From Porphyra umbilicalis (Eukaryota; Rhodophyta; Bangiophyceae; Bangiales; Bangiaceae), in assembly GCA_002049455.2 (NCBI GenBank), contig KV919021.1, forward strand, positions 1 to 64,000: a DNA stretch of 64,000 bases, given 5' to 3'. A program made the position numbers and the translations under genes. The notes under the pieces were generated by a model. The model had not been told where the DNA came from and ran no database searches. It worked only from the letters and a program-made list of their open reading frames with translations. Below are positions 1-10,548 of the stretch, piece after piece; position 1 is the first letter of the stretch; each line of letters starts with the position of its first letter.

Positions 1-880
1 GCCGCCGGCTTGTGGTTGATCTGCAGGCGGTGGTGCCGACTCCCCGCCGCTTTCAGGCAGCACGTTGGCCGGCGGCTGCGCCCGCGAGCCACCGGCTTCA
101 CGGCGGCTGGCCCGCGAAGGTGTAGAGCTGCCGCCGGCTTGTGGCAACACAAAACTAGCCGGCGGCGGCAACGCCGCCCGTCCCTTGACACCACGCGATT
201 GGCCGCCACCTTGAGGCGGCACAACGTCGGGCGGAGGCGCGAACCTGCCGCCGGCAAGCGGCAGACAGCCGCGAGTCGGCGGCGCGCTGACGACTTGCGG
301 CGGGGGGCGACCTTGGTCTGGCGGCCCGCCGCCGTTCACGCCACAAGGCGGCGGTCCTCCGCCTGTCGGGTGCCGTCCGTCGCCGCCGCCGGCTTGAGAA
401 GGGATGAAACCAGCCGGCGGCACCCAGTCGCTGCGCGGCAGCAACGACGCCCGTCCTTGCCCGCCACGCCAGTGGCCGCCGTCTTGTGGCGATTTACCAC
501 CAGGCGGGGGCCCCGAGTTGCCGCCGGCTTGGTGTGGGTGAGGCTGAGCCGGCGGCGCCCAGTCGTTGCGCTGCGGCGACGGCACCCGTCCCTGTCCACC
601 GCCCCAGTTGCCGCCGGCTTGCGGTGGGCCGCGATCAGCCGGCGGCGCCCAGTTGTTGCCCGGTGGCGACGGCGCCCGTCCTTGTCCCCCGCCCCAGTTG
701 CTTCCGGCTTGTTGAGGGTGCCGAACAGCCGGCGGCGCCCAGCTGTTGCGCGGTGGCGACGGTGCCCGCCCTTGTCCCCCGCCCCAGTCGTCGCCGGCTT
801 GTTGAGAGTGCCGACTAGCCGGCGGCGCCCAGTTGTTGCGCGGGCAGGATGGCGCCCGTCCGCCGCACGACGGTGAAGCT
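1..880 (-). CDS. Gly/Pro/Gln/Trp-rich tandem-repeat protein, partial
   Basis: One minus-strand frame is open from about 950 down to the left window edge, so the gene continues off the window. Between about 480 and 860 it encodes roughly 30-residue repeats built on NWAPPA, then QAGG, then NWGGGQGRAPSPP, with a 90-bp period. Further downstream the repeats decay into Gly/Pro/Gln-rich sequence that still carries PPA and QAGG blocks. Low complexity rich in G, P, Q, N and W points to a disordered or extracellular/cell-wall protein, or a WG-rich (AGO-hook-like) protein; function is unknown. The 5' boundary is not visible: above about 870 the frame turns Cys/Arg-rich and lacks a convincing ATG, so an exon junction near there is possible. 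The opposite strand is also open in an Arg-rich frame, which I take as the shadow. Confidence 0.5.
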
Positions 881-1209
881 GCGGAGCACGGCCGGCACCC
901 CCCGAGGTGGCACGAACATGTGCACCGCGCGAGCACGGCGAAACGCTCTTGGTGCCGCCGACGCTGGTCCCTCCACCGCTCCGTGTTGCGCTCTGGGTCG
1001 GGCTTGCGCGTTATGGTGGGAGACGGGGGAGAGCGGCGGCTCTTGAACAGATTGGCCGAGAGTCAGGGAGGGGGGGGGGGCGGAGGAGACGAGGCACCGT
1101 TGCGCACACGGCACCCCACCGGCGCCCAAGCACCGGAGGCGCACGCGGGCAAAGAGCCACACGCGGGTGGCCGGCAACAAAAAGAAAAGCGGCGAGGAGG
1201 GCAGGGAAC

Positions 1210-1600
1210 CGCCGCCAGCGTGCCTCGCCGGCGGCAAGGTTGGGAACAGCTCAACGGTAGAAGGGGGGTCGGGGAAATGGCCGCCGGCGTGCCACGCCGG
1301 CGGCAAGTGCGGTAAAAACGCAACGGTAGCAGAGAGGGGGGGGGGGCAGCCGCCGGCGTCCCACGCCGGCGGCAGAGCGGGAAAAACGCAGCGGTAGCAG
1401 AGGGCGGCGGCGCAGCCGCCGGCGTCCGACGCCGGCGGTGAGGGCGGGAAGAATTCAATGGTAGCATGGAGGCGGGGAAGGGCAGCCGCCGGCGTCCCAC
1501 GCCGGCGGAAGAGCGGGAAGAACTCAACGTTAGCAGGGGGTTGGGGGGGGCAGCCGCCGGCGTCCCACGCCGGCGGCAAGGGCGGGAACAACTCAAAGGT
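1210..1600. repeat. Tandem array of about 68-bp units, each with a perfect hairpin
   Basis: Six units begin near 1210, 1280, 1349, 1414, 1484 and 1552. Each has the inverted repeat CCGCCGGCG / CGCCGGCGG around a 5-nt loop (typically TCCCA), followed by a spacer resembling GCGGGAAAAACTCAACGGTA. Unit spacings of 70, 69, 65, 70 and 68 are not multiples of three, so the array is unlikely to be coding even though frames are open on both strands. The first unit has lost part of the left arm. Confidence 0.85.
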
Positions 1601-3199
1601 AGGGGGATTCGTGCGGGACGTCGTTGAAATGAATGAGCGAGGGAGCACGAGCCGCCGGCGGACGGCGTGTTCATATGCCGTCGCCGGCGGCCGACAGCAC
1701 GCGACACGAGAAGCGCGCGCACGCGGAGCACGAGCGCGCGACCGCAGCTCAGGGGGCGCCCCTCCGTACGGCCGATGGCGGCCCAGGGGGCGCCCCAACG
1801 AGCCGCGGATGGCATCCCACGCTGCGGCCCCTCGTGCGTGTGCGAGAATGGGGGGGCGCAGGGTGCTGCGGGCCCGTCCGAGCGGGAGGTTTGCCCGAGA
1901 ACGCCCAGGGAGGTGCAGTTGAGGCTCCCCGAACGGCCCCCACTGCGACACGGCCCCACGCAGCGCCGCCCACGAGGCGGGCCACACCGACACTGGCACG
2001 GGACCTCGTGCGTGCCCCTGTGTCGATGAGATCCCCGCCTCGTGGAAGCGGCTGAGGCACCAGCCGCGCCACTCTTGACGTGAGGCTGCCCTACGACCGA
2101 TTGGAGGGGGGGGGCGGGCCTGGCGCCAACAGGGACCAAAGCAATCTGATCACGGGCCGGCTGACCCCTGGCAATGATGGATCCGCCTCCCTTCCAACAC
2201 ATCTGTGAACATTTCCAGCAGCCTATGATATGGCTTGGATGAGATTGGAAATTTTCAAAGATTTCTCATTGCATGCAAACGGATCACGTGATTGATTGCG
2301 CGACCGCGCCGATATTCCCGCGCGGGCCCACCGACACTGTCCGCTTCGGTGATTGCGGTAGTGCTCGTTCAGAGCACGCCAACGCCGCCACCTGCAAAGG
2401 CGCCGTCCGCCTCTCCTTCGGGAAGCATTCGAATCGAAGCAACTGTTGGACCGCGCGGTGCCTGCCGTGGCCGCGTCTTGACAGCGCTTCGCACAGCGCA
2501 CCCCGTTCCCGGGGTCCTCGACCGAGAGCCGCGGCTCTGCGCTGTCGCGTGAGGCTTGCCATCTGTCATTAGTTCGCCAGGTGTCTTCCCGAAGTGAGAT
2601 TTTTCTGCGTCGTGCCAGCAGGGCGACCAGTTCCTGTCAGTTCGTGGCGCTTTCTTTTCGACGTGTGAACCTGAATTTCGGTATGTTTACTCAGATAACA
2701 AAAGTCTGCACAGACGATTGGAAAGTGGCGACGCGTTCTTGTCCGGATCGCAGCCTTTTCGTCCCTTCATCCCTCACCTCGTGACTGCTTGGATATATGT
2801 TCGATTTCTGTCCGCTTGGGGGTCGACGTTGTTAGGCACGCTTCCCCCATATTCTTGCACCCATCTCCGAACCATGTAGCCCCTGTTTTCGATAACTCCA
2901 GGACCGCGGAGGGCCCTCTTGGATGAGAAAAATAGGGGGCCGCTCAGCGTCCTCCACGTAAGCAAACGTGGCATATTCCGTTTGGGGTTTCAGAACGTGG
3001 GGGAGACGTTGTTGGGTGTGCTCTTAGGACAGGGTGATCTCAAAGTGTAGTGATGCACACATATACTTAGATCATGGGACTTGCTCTCCGTTTCAGAGGT
3101 GACAGTCTGCATTCGTGTCGTCAGGGATCTGAGGGCGTGTCAGCGTTGGAAGGGTCGCGATGACGCTAAAAGCAAATAGAGTTACGTGGCTCAGAAGGA
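1601..3199. other. Intergenic DNA, no gene recognised
   Basis: GC-rich sequence to about 2200, then more balanced base composition. Short open frames exist on both strands, but none shows a domain, a convincing start context or protein-like composition. Confidence 0.5.
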
Positions 3200-3670
3200 C
3201 TGTCGTGCCACAGGGGTCACAGGGCGCCTGCCCCCCTGCCCCCCACCACCGCCCCGAGTTGAGCGCGGCGACCGACTTCCGGGGTTTGAAGCGCCCATGA
3301 TGACCCGCGGGTGATCGTGCCTGCGCGACGGCTTCTGTGGCGGCTGCGCGTCGGAGGTTGTTGACGCCATCTACCGGTGCGGTTAGAGGCGCCCCGTCGC
3401 GCGGTGGTCGATCCCATCCGCCCGTCCGTGCGCCGTGTCGGCCGCGCGCAGGTGCGCTGCGCGGCGGTGTGACGGCCCCGCCTGTAGGCGCTGCACCACG
3501 CCGGCGGGCCGCCACCGCTGCGGCGGCGGCGGCGGCAGCCCTTCCCCGCCCCACGCCCCCCGCGCCACGGCAACGTGGCTGTACGTGCCCCCGTGCGTGC
3601 TCGCGGCCATGGAGCCGGCCGGCGCACCCGGTATCTATGCGTCGCCGAGCGCGCCACCGCCCTGAAGGCT
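3200..3670. other. GC-rich island, possible exon, unassigned
   Basis: A sharply bounded GC-rich block lies between AT-richer flanks. Arg/Ala-rich frames are open on both strands (for example 3093-3554 minus and 3337-3672 plus) with no motif I recognise. The right edge abuts a MITE-like element. It could be an exon, a CpG-type promoter island or transposon-derived DNA. Confidence 0.3.
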
Positions 3671-3676
3671 AGGGTA

Positions 3677-3806
3677 CAGTGTGTTCTCGTTCCAAGAGAA
3701 TTGTCTACAAGGGAATATGGGTCGCGAGTCTTCCATTCCAGTCCGTGTAGGCCACTTTTATTCATATTGAGCTGAATCAGCTGTCTCTTGTAACGGGAAC
3801 GCACTG
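3677..3806. mobile_element. 130-bp MITE, Tc1/mariner/pogo-like
   Basis: Terminal inverted repeats of 23 bp with three mismatches begin CAGTGTGTTCTCGTTCC on the left and CAGTGCGTTCCCGTTAC on the right (read from the other strand). The element is flanked on both sides by TA (3675-3676 and 3807-3808), the target duplication expected of Tc1/mariner/pogo elements. The interior has no open frame of useful size, so it is non-autonomous. Confidence 0.75.
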
Positions 3807-4038
3807 TATTTGCACGTACGTGCCTGGAATTTCTCTGTACCAGCTTGTGGGTCACCCTGAAAAATGTAAGCCACCAACTCTTGCGGCCCCTCCCGCGAGT
3901 TCTTCCACAGTTCTTCCACAAATCGACGCCCTTGCGGAGGGCCTTACGTGGGGGATTTCGGAGCTTTTTACAAGAAAAACGCGTTTGCGCGTGAGGGGTC
4001 GTATCTCGAAAAAAAAACGACCGACGATGACACGTGGG

Positions 4039-4240
4039 CTACAAGAGATCGTGGGTGGGGCTACAAGAGATCGTGGGGGCTCTCTGGGGGGTGTGGGAGG
4101 GGGGGTGGGGATTCGAGGGATTAGGGGGGTGCTGGGGGGGGCGCTAGGGGGGGAGTTGGGGGGGGGTTGGAGGCCGGGTTGGGGGGCATGGGGGGGGTTT
4201 GGTGGGGGTCGGGGGGAGCTGAGCGGCATGCTAGGGGGGC
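4039..4240. repeat. Direct repeat followed by strand-asymmetric G-run tract
   Basis: CTACAAGAGATCGTGGG occurs twice, 20 bp apart (about 4040 and 4061). It is followed by about 150 bp in which the plus strand is almost only G with scattered T and A, including many runs of five or more G. Such a tract can form G-quadruplexes on the plus strand. Confidence 0.7.
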
Positions 4241-4780
4241 TCGGGTGCTCAAATTGGCATTGTGGGCGGGTCGGCAATATCGACGCACACTGGCCTGACA
4301 CGTGCAGAGGAGCTGACGTGGCCGATACCATCGCCCCACCAGTGCTGTGTCAGTGCCGCACCGCACCCCACTCCTCGGCTACCGCGGCCGTCCCTGCCCT
4401 TCTCCCCACTGACAGCCCGTCGCCACTACAAGTGTTTCTCATTTTGTGTGTTTTCCTGCCTGGCCGCCCACCCGGCCGCTGCCGACGTGTCATCTGCCAA
4501 GGAGGTCCTGCTGGACAAGAAGAGACGCGCGAAGATAGAATTCCCGTATTGTTTCCAGCTGGTCAGAAAGAACAGAGTACAGTATGGGAGACCGGCCGCA
4601 GTGCTGTTTCCAACAAAAAGCGACCATCAACAGACAATCAGATACTGTCCAGATGATAGCTTTCACTAGACGTATGTTACTGAAGTCTCGTGGCACGGTC
4701 ACTGCCTTGGGAGCCGTGTCGGTCGGCCCGCGGACCATGCACAAACATATTGCCGGATGTGAGAGCGATTCTCAGCGTGT

Positions 4781-4853
4781 CGTTATCTCGGCTAGAAATA
4801 ACGATAGGCTATCGTCGCTCCTAAGAACGCCTCTCAGACATCCGAGATAACGA
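4781..4853. repeat. Inverted repeat, 12-bp arms
   Basis: TCGTTATCTCGG near 4780-4791 pairs with CCGAGATAACGA near 4842-4853. The loop contains a second palindrome, ACGATAG-G-CTATCGT (4801-4815). A small fold-back element or transposon relic is possible. Confidence 0.5.
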
Positions 4854-5649
4854 TAGGACATGCACTTCCCATGGGCAAGCGATGTGAGCCATCCAATATT
4901 CGCCCCATATTGGGCTCAAAAGTGGCACATCTCTTTTCATATTTTCATGAGTCCGCATCCGGTTGTCCCCCCTCTTTGCTCCCCAGAATCGCTGGTGCCG
5001 ACTCTTTCTCAATTTATTTCCATTCTTTTCAAATGGGTCATCCCTGTTTCTGGTCTTCTCGATTGCGGAATCCGCCTATTCTGAAGAATGCTGAGCAAAG
5101 ACCTCAACGTCGACCCACCTCCCCCCCCCCGCGACCGTCCTGAAGTCCTCAACCAACCAGTTGGTATCCCCTGCCCTGCGATGATGACAATCGTGACGCC
5201 ACGACTGCTTCTAAAACCACCACTCCCACGCACCATTTAGCCGCAGCTCATACCCCTCGACCAGCTGTTCCCCTCAGCTCCCCCTGGCTAATTTATTTCC
5301 GCATTCTTTGCTTGAGTACGCCCTGTTTGTTGTTGCTCAGAGACAGCACTAGCAACAGAAAGTCGTCCCTGCCGAAGACCAATATTTCTTTTTCACATAG
5401 CAAGGTCGCACTCGTTCTTTTTTGCACTGCGACCCCCCCCTTTCTTCGTCGTTGGCTCTGGTGTTTCCTGGGCCCGTTGTGCTCGGAACCTCGCCTGACG
5501 CAGAGAACGGCCGTCGACCGGACGAGACTGGCGTGTCAGCGTCGTTAGTGTTTCTGGGAAACAAGCTGTACTTGTTAGGGCCATGATCACCCCCATCATC
5601 CAGAGGGGCTACTATATAAATTGTGTACTTCATTGTCTTGTCTTCGTTA

Positions 5650-6690
5650 TCAATGAGGACTGATTTCCGGCACTGCTGGAGTGGGCACGAGACGCTTCTT
5701 CGGGTGTCGATTCTGGAACACGTCTACGTTGATGCCCCTGTCGCCGAGAACAACGAGGACGCTGCTATGACCGGCCTTTTGAGTCACAAAGCGTAAAAAT
5801 GCTTCATGTCTTTTTTGCCCTCCGAAGGTCACAGCAGCCAGAACTACCGCCACCTCCTCACTACACCCTACCAGTCTGCAGGCCAGCCTTCCGTGTGGAC
5901 CTACATAAACATCCCCTAGGCCCTCCACAGAGTGTGGACACGCTGTGGCTCGACGCCGGCGCCCACTCTGTGCTCGAGGTGGCAGTTTGGACGGCGCGGA
6001 CGGGCGAGTATAGGCGGCTTTTGGCGTGCCTGCCGCCCCCCCCTTCCGCGCCAGCCGTGGCGCCGACGCTGTGGACGACCGGCGCGCCCGCCTTTTCGGC
6101 TGCCGACGGCCGCCCGTCAAAGCGGCGGCCGTCAGCGCCGCCGCCACCACCGCCGACGCGAAGCACCACCGCCGCGGCTGGCAGCGGAGGCCGGTGGGAT
6201 GCCGCCGAGGGTCCGCGGCACCCCGCGACGGCCGCGGAGGTGGCAGCGGGGGGCGCCCCCCCCCCAGACGGTGGGGACCGGTGCGAGGGCAACTGGCCGG
6301 GCAGCTCCGGCAGTTGCGCGTCGGCCGGCGGCACGGGCGGCGGCTGCGCGTCGCGGCAGCGCTCGCCGCGCTTCGGCCGCAGCGCCGCCGCCCTCCGCCG
6401 CCGCCACCGCGACGCGGCGGTCGCGCGCTCAAAGCCCCCACCTCGGCCGGCCGCAGCCGCCGCTCGAGTAGCGACGCAGCGTGGTGCGTGGCGACGGCCG
6501 CGTCGCTGTCGTCGGCGGAGCGCCCGCGCCGCGACGGCCGTGGCCCCCACTTGTTGGTGACCCTCTCGGTTGGTTGCAGCGATGATCCGATTCCTGCGAA
6601 GCAAACTCCAGTTACTTTAGTTAAAATCTTTTGCAATTGTTCATAGCCCCCCATGTCAGCGCTTGACGAAACCACATGAAAGAAGTACAC
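5650..6690 (-). other. Candidate open reading frame across a GC island, unrecognised
   Basis: A 346-codon minus-strand frame spans a GC island (about 5930-6560). The middle is low-complexity Arg/Pro. The last 80 or so residues look more protein-like, with mixed composition around AVTFGGQKRHEAFLRFVTQK and LVVLGDRGINVDVF. I recognise no family. It may be a transposon-derived or exon fragment; the island also has open frames on the plus strand, so coding status is weak. Confidence 0.2.
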
Positions 6691-7729
6691 TAAAATGCTG
6701 ACACGACTGACAGCGTGGGAAAAGAGCGCATACGATCACCAAGGCTGCGTGTTAGAGAAGAGGTGACGAAGCCTGTCACTTTGACGATGATGGTACACAG
6801 AGAGTTCCACATTGACGACAGCGCCATGTTCGACAGCCTACGGCTCATGCCAGTATCGCGTGCACAAATGAAGCGGTGGACAAAAATTTGAATGGGGGTT
6901 GCTGTCCTGCAGCCTGGTACGCGCAGAAAATATCAGCCTGACACACAGGAGCTCAACTTTCGATCACTAGAAGGATGTGGTGGAAAAGTAATGCTGAACG
7001 ATCCAGATGCCCTTGTGGGACCAGTCTTGTTTGCTATCGACGAAAAGCTCATTGTGACTTTTGAATTGTTTCGCCGGATATACGACATGTATTCGCCCTT
7101 TCACCGCTCCCTGTTTGGGTGAATTCAAAGGAAAAAAATATGTGTGTGCATGGTTCTGGGGCCTGTCGGTCAGGCGTCAAGCGTTCTGAGGCCTCTCAAT
7201 GGTAGTTGCGTGCAAGGAGCTGCGGTTGTGTCGTGCTGTACTCAGGCTGCACATTGTCTCGACGTTGAATAGAAAACTGTTGACCACTGGACCTGATTAG
7301 AGTATTCTACAAGATTCACTCGGACCAACTTCGCTTCAAGCTCACATCGGTCGCGGGGCACGCGTGAAGGGCAGCAGGTAGGGTGTCATATGAGCATGAA
7401 GGAGCCCTTGTGGTACTATTCTGAGCACACCGACGTGACCAGGGATTGTCCTCCATCCTACTTGAGCTCTTCGGTTGATTGTGACGTGGTGTTTTTTTTG
7501 GGTCGGACGTCTGCTAAAACGCGGAGGATGCCATGGACGTGCCGAGTGGGCAAGGGCAACATGTCTTGGGACAGTAGGGTGTCAAAAACAAAAGTCGTGC
7601 GGCCCTTGACTTCATCATTTCCTCTGGGTAAATTGACGTCCCTGATCACGCCTATACAGTCAGAATTGACTGAAACTCACACCAACATGCTGTTTTGCAC
7701 CGATATGTATCCAGCAACAGTGCTTTTCC
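6691..7729. other. Intergenic DNA, no gene recognised
   Basis: AT-richer sequence. Two short frames of mixed composition (6892-7122 plus, 76 codons; 7458-7649 minus, 63 codons) cannot be linked to any family and may be remnants of mobile DNA. Confidence 0.4.
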
Positions 7730-8228
7730 GCACATGCGAGCATTGCGCGAGAACCGCTGCCGCGGCGTGGCTGCGGTGCCCGCTGCTGCTGCCATCACAG
7801 CCGCCCATTGTCCTGCTGGCAACTACGGCCGACGTCGGTGCGGCGACGGTGGCGCGGGACCATGCGCCTCTGCACGCGGCGTCGGTGGCCGCGATGCAGC
7901 GAGCGGTCCGGCCGCCACCGCTGCTGTCAGTACCACGGCACGGGTGGGGGCGGATGCGTGGGAGGCGTCAGGGCACGTACCTTTCCCTGCCGCCCCCTGA
8001 CCGGCCCTAGCACTGCGCGGGAACACAGCACCTCAGCGGGGGTTTCGCGGAGCGGCGGCAACCGCCCCTGGGTCACCCTGCCCGGCTTCCGCCTGCTGGG
8101 CGGCCGCCCCAAGAAGTGGGCCAGTCATGTTTAATCCGTGCTTGGTACCACCGTGGGGGCGGCGGCGGTGCCGCAATCCCCATAGACTGGGCCGCCGCCA
8201 CTGCCGCCGACGGTGACGAGGCTTATCC

Positions 8229-9164
8229 TCACCCGTTTACAGACGCGGAAAAAGCCGCCGCTGCTGCACCAGAGCCCGCGAGCTCCAGCACGGAGGCACC
8301 GGCGGCGTGGCGGTCCCCGGCTTCGGTGGAGGCGCGTATCGCCGCGGCTCCCGCAACGAGGGCGACGATCATGCTGCCACCCGCTGGGGCCACCAGCGGG
8401 CGCGGTGCTAGCGACGCTGCGACGTCCAGCCCCGTTACTGCCTGCCGGTTATCTTTCCTCTGCGGCACGGCGCAGCGCGCGGTACGGTGGTCAGTGGCTG
8501 AGGAGGTAGCGGTAGCGGCCGCCGCGATCTCCGCCGCCGCCGACGGCGACCGCGTGGCGGCCCTTGCTGGTGGGGGGGGGGGTACCGCGGCGTGACACGC
8601 ATAGGCTGCCTCACTCCACTCCGCCACCGCGGCGCCGCGCACCTCTGGCGGCGGCGCCCTGTGCCGGTGGCCATCGGGTGCTGGCGGGGGGGGTGCCGAC
8701 GCTACGTCTCTCCCCCCCGCCGCGACCGACGGGGCGGCCCCCCCCGGCACCGCCCCGCGTGACGCAGCTTGGCAGCCGGCGGCGGCGGTGGTGGCGGCGG
8801 CTGCGGCGGAGGCGCTCCCCGCCCTCTCGGCTGTCGACACAGCCGCCGACGGCGCCACGTGCCCGTGCCTTTCGGCCGCGGCGCGCGCAGCCGCGGCCAC
8901 CACGACGGCCGCCTGGGCTGCCGGCGGGGCGGCGCCAGCGGCGCGGTCGCTCATGGGCATGCCGGCAGCGGTAGACCGGCAGCCGGCACCCAGTTTAGGC
9001 GCCGCCGTTCGCTGCCCCCCGTCCCGCCACATGGCATGTGTGACCGTTTCATCGCGTGAATGCGAGGTCCCCCCGAGCAATGAGGAGGCTACAATGGCTT
9101 CAAATCGGGTGATATGTAAAATGAACATGAGCAGCACAAGGCGCGGAAAGTGGCGCCATCGCAA
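8229..9164 (-). CDS. Candidate Ala-rich protein with signal-like N-terminus
   Basis: A 311-codon frame occupies the minus strand of a GC island (about 7730-9030). The first ATG is near 9164. The N-terminus has a hydrophobic run (LVLLMFILHITRFEAIVASS) that could be a signal peptide or anchor; the rest is Ala-rich with Pro/Thr/Ser and no recognisable domain. The plus strand is also open in places, as expected for such GC, so this is only a candidate. No neighbour helps to assign a role. Confidence 0.2.
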   Translation of the reverse strand: MRWRHFPRLVLLMFILHITRFEAIVASSLLGGTSHSRDETVTHAMWRDGGQRTAAPKLGAGCRSTAAGMPMSDRAAGAAPPAAQAAVVVAAAARAAAERHGHVAPSAAVSTAERAGSASAAAAATTAAAGCQAASRGAVPGGAAPSVAAGGRDVASAPPPPAPDGHRHRAPPPEVRGAAVAEWSEAAYACHAAVPPPPPARAATRSPSAAAEIAAAATATSSATDHRTARCAVPQRKDNRQAVTGLDVAASLAPRPLVAPAGGSMIVALVAGAAAIRASTEAGDRHAAGASVLELAGSGAAAAAFSASVNG

Positions 9165-9224
9165 TGGCGTCAGGAGGGGGATTTGGATCTAAATCGTTTG
9201 CAACTCTACCCCCTCTCAGGCGTT

Positions 9225-9288
9225 AGAAACGGCCCCCACGATCGATTCTAGAGGTTTAATCTCTAGAATAGAACGTGGGTCCGTTTCT
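9225..9288. repeat. 64-bp fold-back (hairpin) element
   Basis: AGAAACGG-CCCCACG...ATTCTAGAG on the left pairs with CTCTAGAAT...CGTGGG-CCGTTTCT on the right around a 7-nt loop (GTTTAAT). The innermost 9 bp are perfect (9245-9253 with 9261-9269) and outer pairing continues with few mismatches. It could be a very small MITE or the foot of a structured RNA. Confidence 0.6.
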
Positions 9289-9555
9289 CTTGAAATCTTA
9301 CATGGCGCGTGAACACACGATAAGCACCACTGCGCAGCCCGGAACGCCTCGAGTATCCGAAGTCTATCCGTGGGCCATTGTGCTATCGCCGTCTGGCCAT
9401 TTTTTTTGGCTATGTATGGCCAAGAGCATCTCTATCGGTCAATTCTTGTGCTATATTTGTATGTAAATCCAGCTGCTCACCCCCTTCTGGAGGTCCATAC
9501 CCCTTGGATGCCTCGCAAAGCCCAGGGTTGTAAGTTCATGTTGAATCTACAGATG

Positions 9556-10372
9556 GCTCGATGAATCAGGTTGATTTCAAGAAACGAACCAAACCAAACG
9601 ACAAACGTTTTGGTTGTGTTTATGACTAATTGCCCGGGCAGACAGGAGCTTTCGTTGAGCACTTCAAATTGATCAGCCAGGTGGTTCGGCGCTGTGCGGC
9701 CGCTCTGACTGCCTCTTTGCCATACCCCTTGCGGATCAGTCGCGCTGAGAGTTCTGCTCCCAGACCCTCCTTCATGTCAACTTTTACTAATCGGCTGTGT
9801 AGCACCCTAGGCGCTGAGTACGTGGATCGATTCATCTGCTGTCAACGTGTGCGTGAATCATAGCCTTTTTGGCTGGAGGATGGATGGGTCGTGGTCGCAC
9901 CCAGGATTGCTTGGAGTGCAGCAAGCTGCTTCTCGGACAACGGGGCATCCACTCGCCCTCAACGCCCCGTCTATACGTATCAGTGCTTGGTCCTTTCTGT
10001 TTGGTCCCCCCGTCTCCGTTACTGGGCGGAGGCCCAGGCGGTTGGCAACGTCGTCGCCCTGGCGTCGGCTCGTACCATTCGTTTGGATTGTGTCGCGGTG
10101 GTGGGGCAGGCAAGCAGGGCTCTGTCACCGGGACTGCAGCAGGCCTGCTATGCGCACGCTACATCGGCTTGGCGACTCAACTCGATGGAGCTCGAGTCAG
10201 ACAACCCGACTTTCCCTAGCACATTCTCAACTACATTAAACGTGGCATACTAAGTATTGCGCGGAACAAGTATGCCCTTTGACATGTTGCGTTCAACCTG
10301 AACGCTCCAGCGTTCAAGTGAATCAGGTTGAATTCCGTTCATGTTTGGCAAACCAAACCAAACGCTGACAAC
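9556..10372. repeat. Two copies of a dispersed repeat (9556-9615, 10312-10372)
   Basis: Both copies carry GAATCAGGTTGA followed 15-25 bp later by AAACCAAACCAAACG-like or ACCAAACCAAACGACAAACG sequence. They lie in the same orientation about 755 bp apart. They may be remnants of one element family; no termini are visible. Confidence 0.45.
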
Positions 10373-10526
10373 CCTGCGCAAAGCACCTTCCAGCACAGAT
10401 GATCCCCTTGCATGGTTCGAAGTCCACGCACAGAGGGCCTGTGGCAAGGTAGCCACAACATTTCCGAACTGGCGCGTTCGAGAGACGCTGTTGCTCGTCG
10501 TTCTATTGGTCCACGTCTTTGGCACA

Positions 10527-10548
10527 AAGGATAGCTATAGCTATCCTT
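10527..10548. repeat. Perfect 22-bp palindrome
   Basis: AAGGATAGCTA followed directly by its reverse complement TAGCTATCCTT, with no loop. A half-site copy (GAAGGATAGCAATATGG) follows about 40 bp downstream. Confidence 0.8.

Larger units (their letters stand above)
3807..5649. other. Intergenic DNA, no gene recognised
   Basis: Mixed-composition sequence containing the G-rich stretch and inverted repeat listed separately. Open frames are short and resemble no family. Confidence 0.5.

Noticed and set aside
10..876. 288-codon plus-strand Arg-rich frame
   Set aside because: Starts at TTG, is Arg/Ala/Pro-rich like antisense of GC-rich coding DNA, and the minus strand gives a better protein with 30-residue Trp repeats.
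815..1999. 394- and 379-codon minus-strand frames across the hairpin array
   Set aside because: The repeat spacing is not a multiple of three, so the peptide repeats shift frame from unit to unit; the open frames are a by-product of GC content.
6892..7122. 76-codon plus-strand frame of mixed composition
   Set aside because: Isolated, with no family resemblance and no neighbouring exon; kept only as a remark in the intergenic entry.
7458..7649. 63-codon minus-strand frame
   Set aside because: Protein-like composition but too short and without any motif or context.
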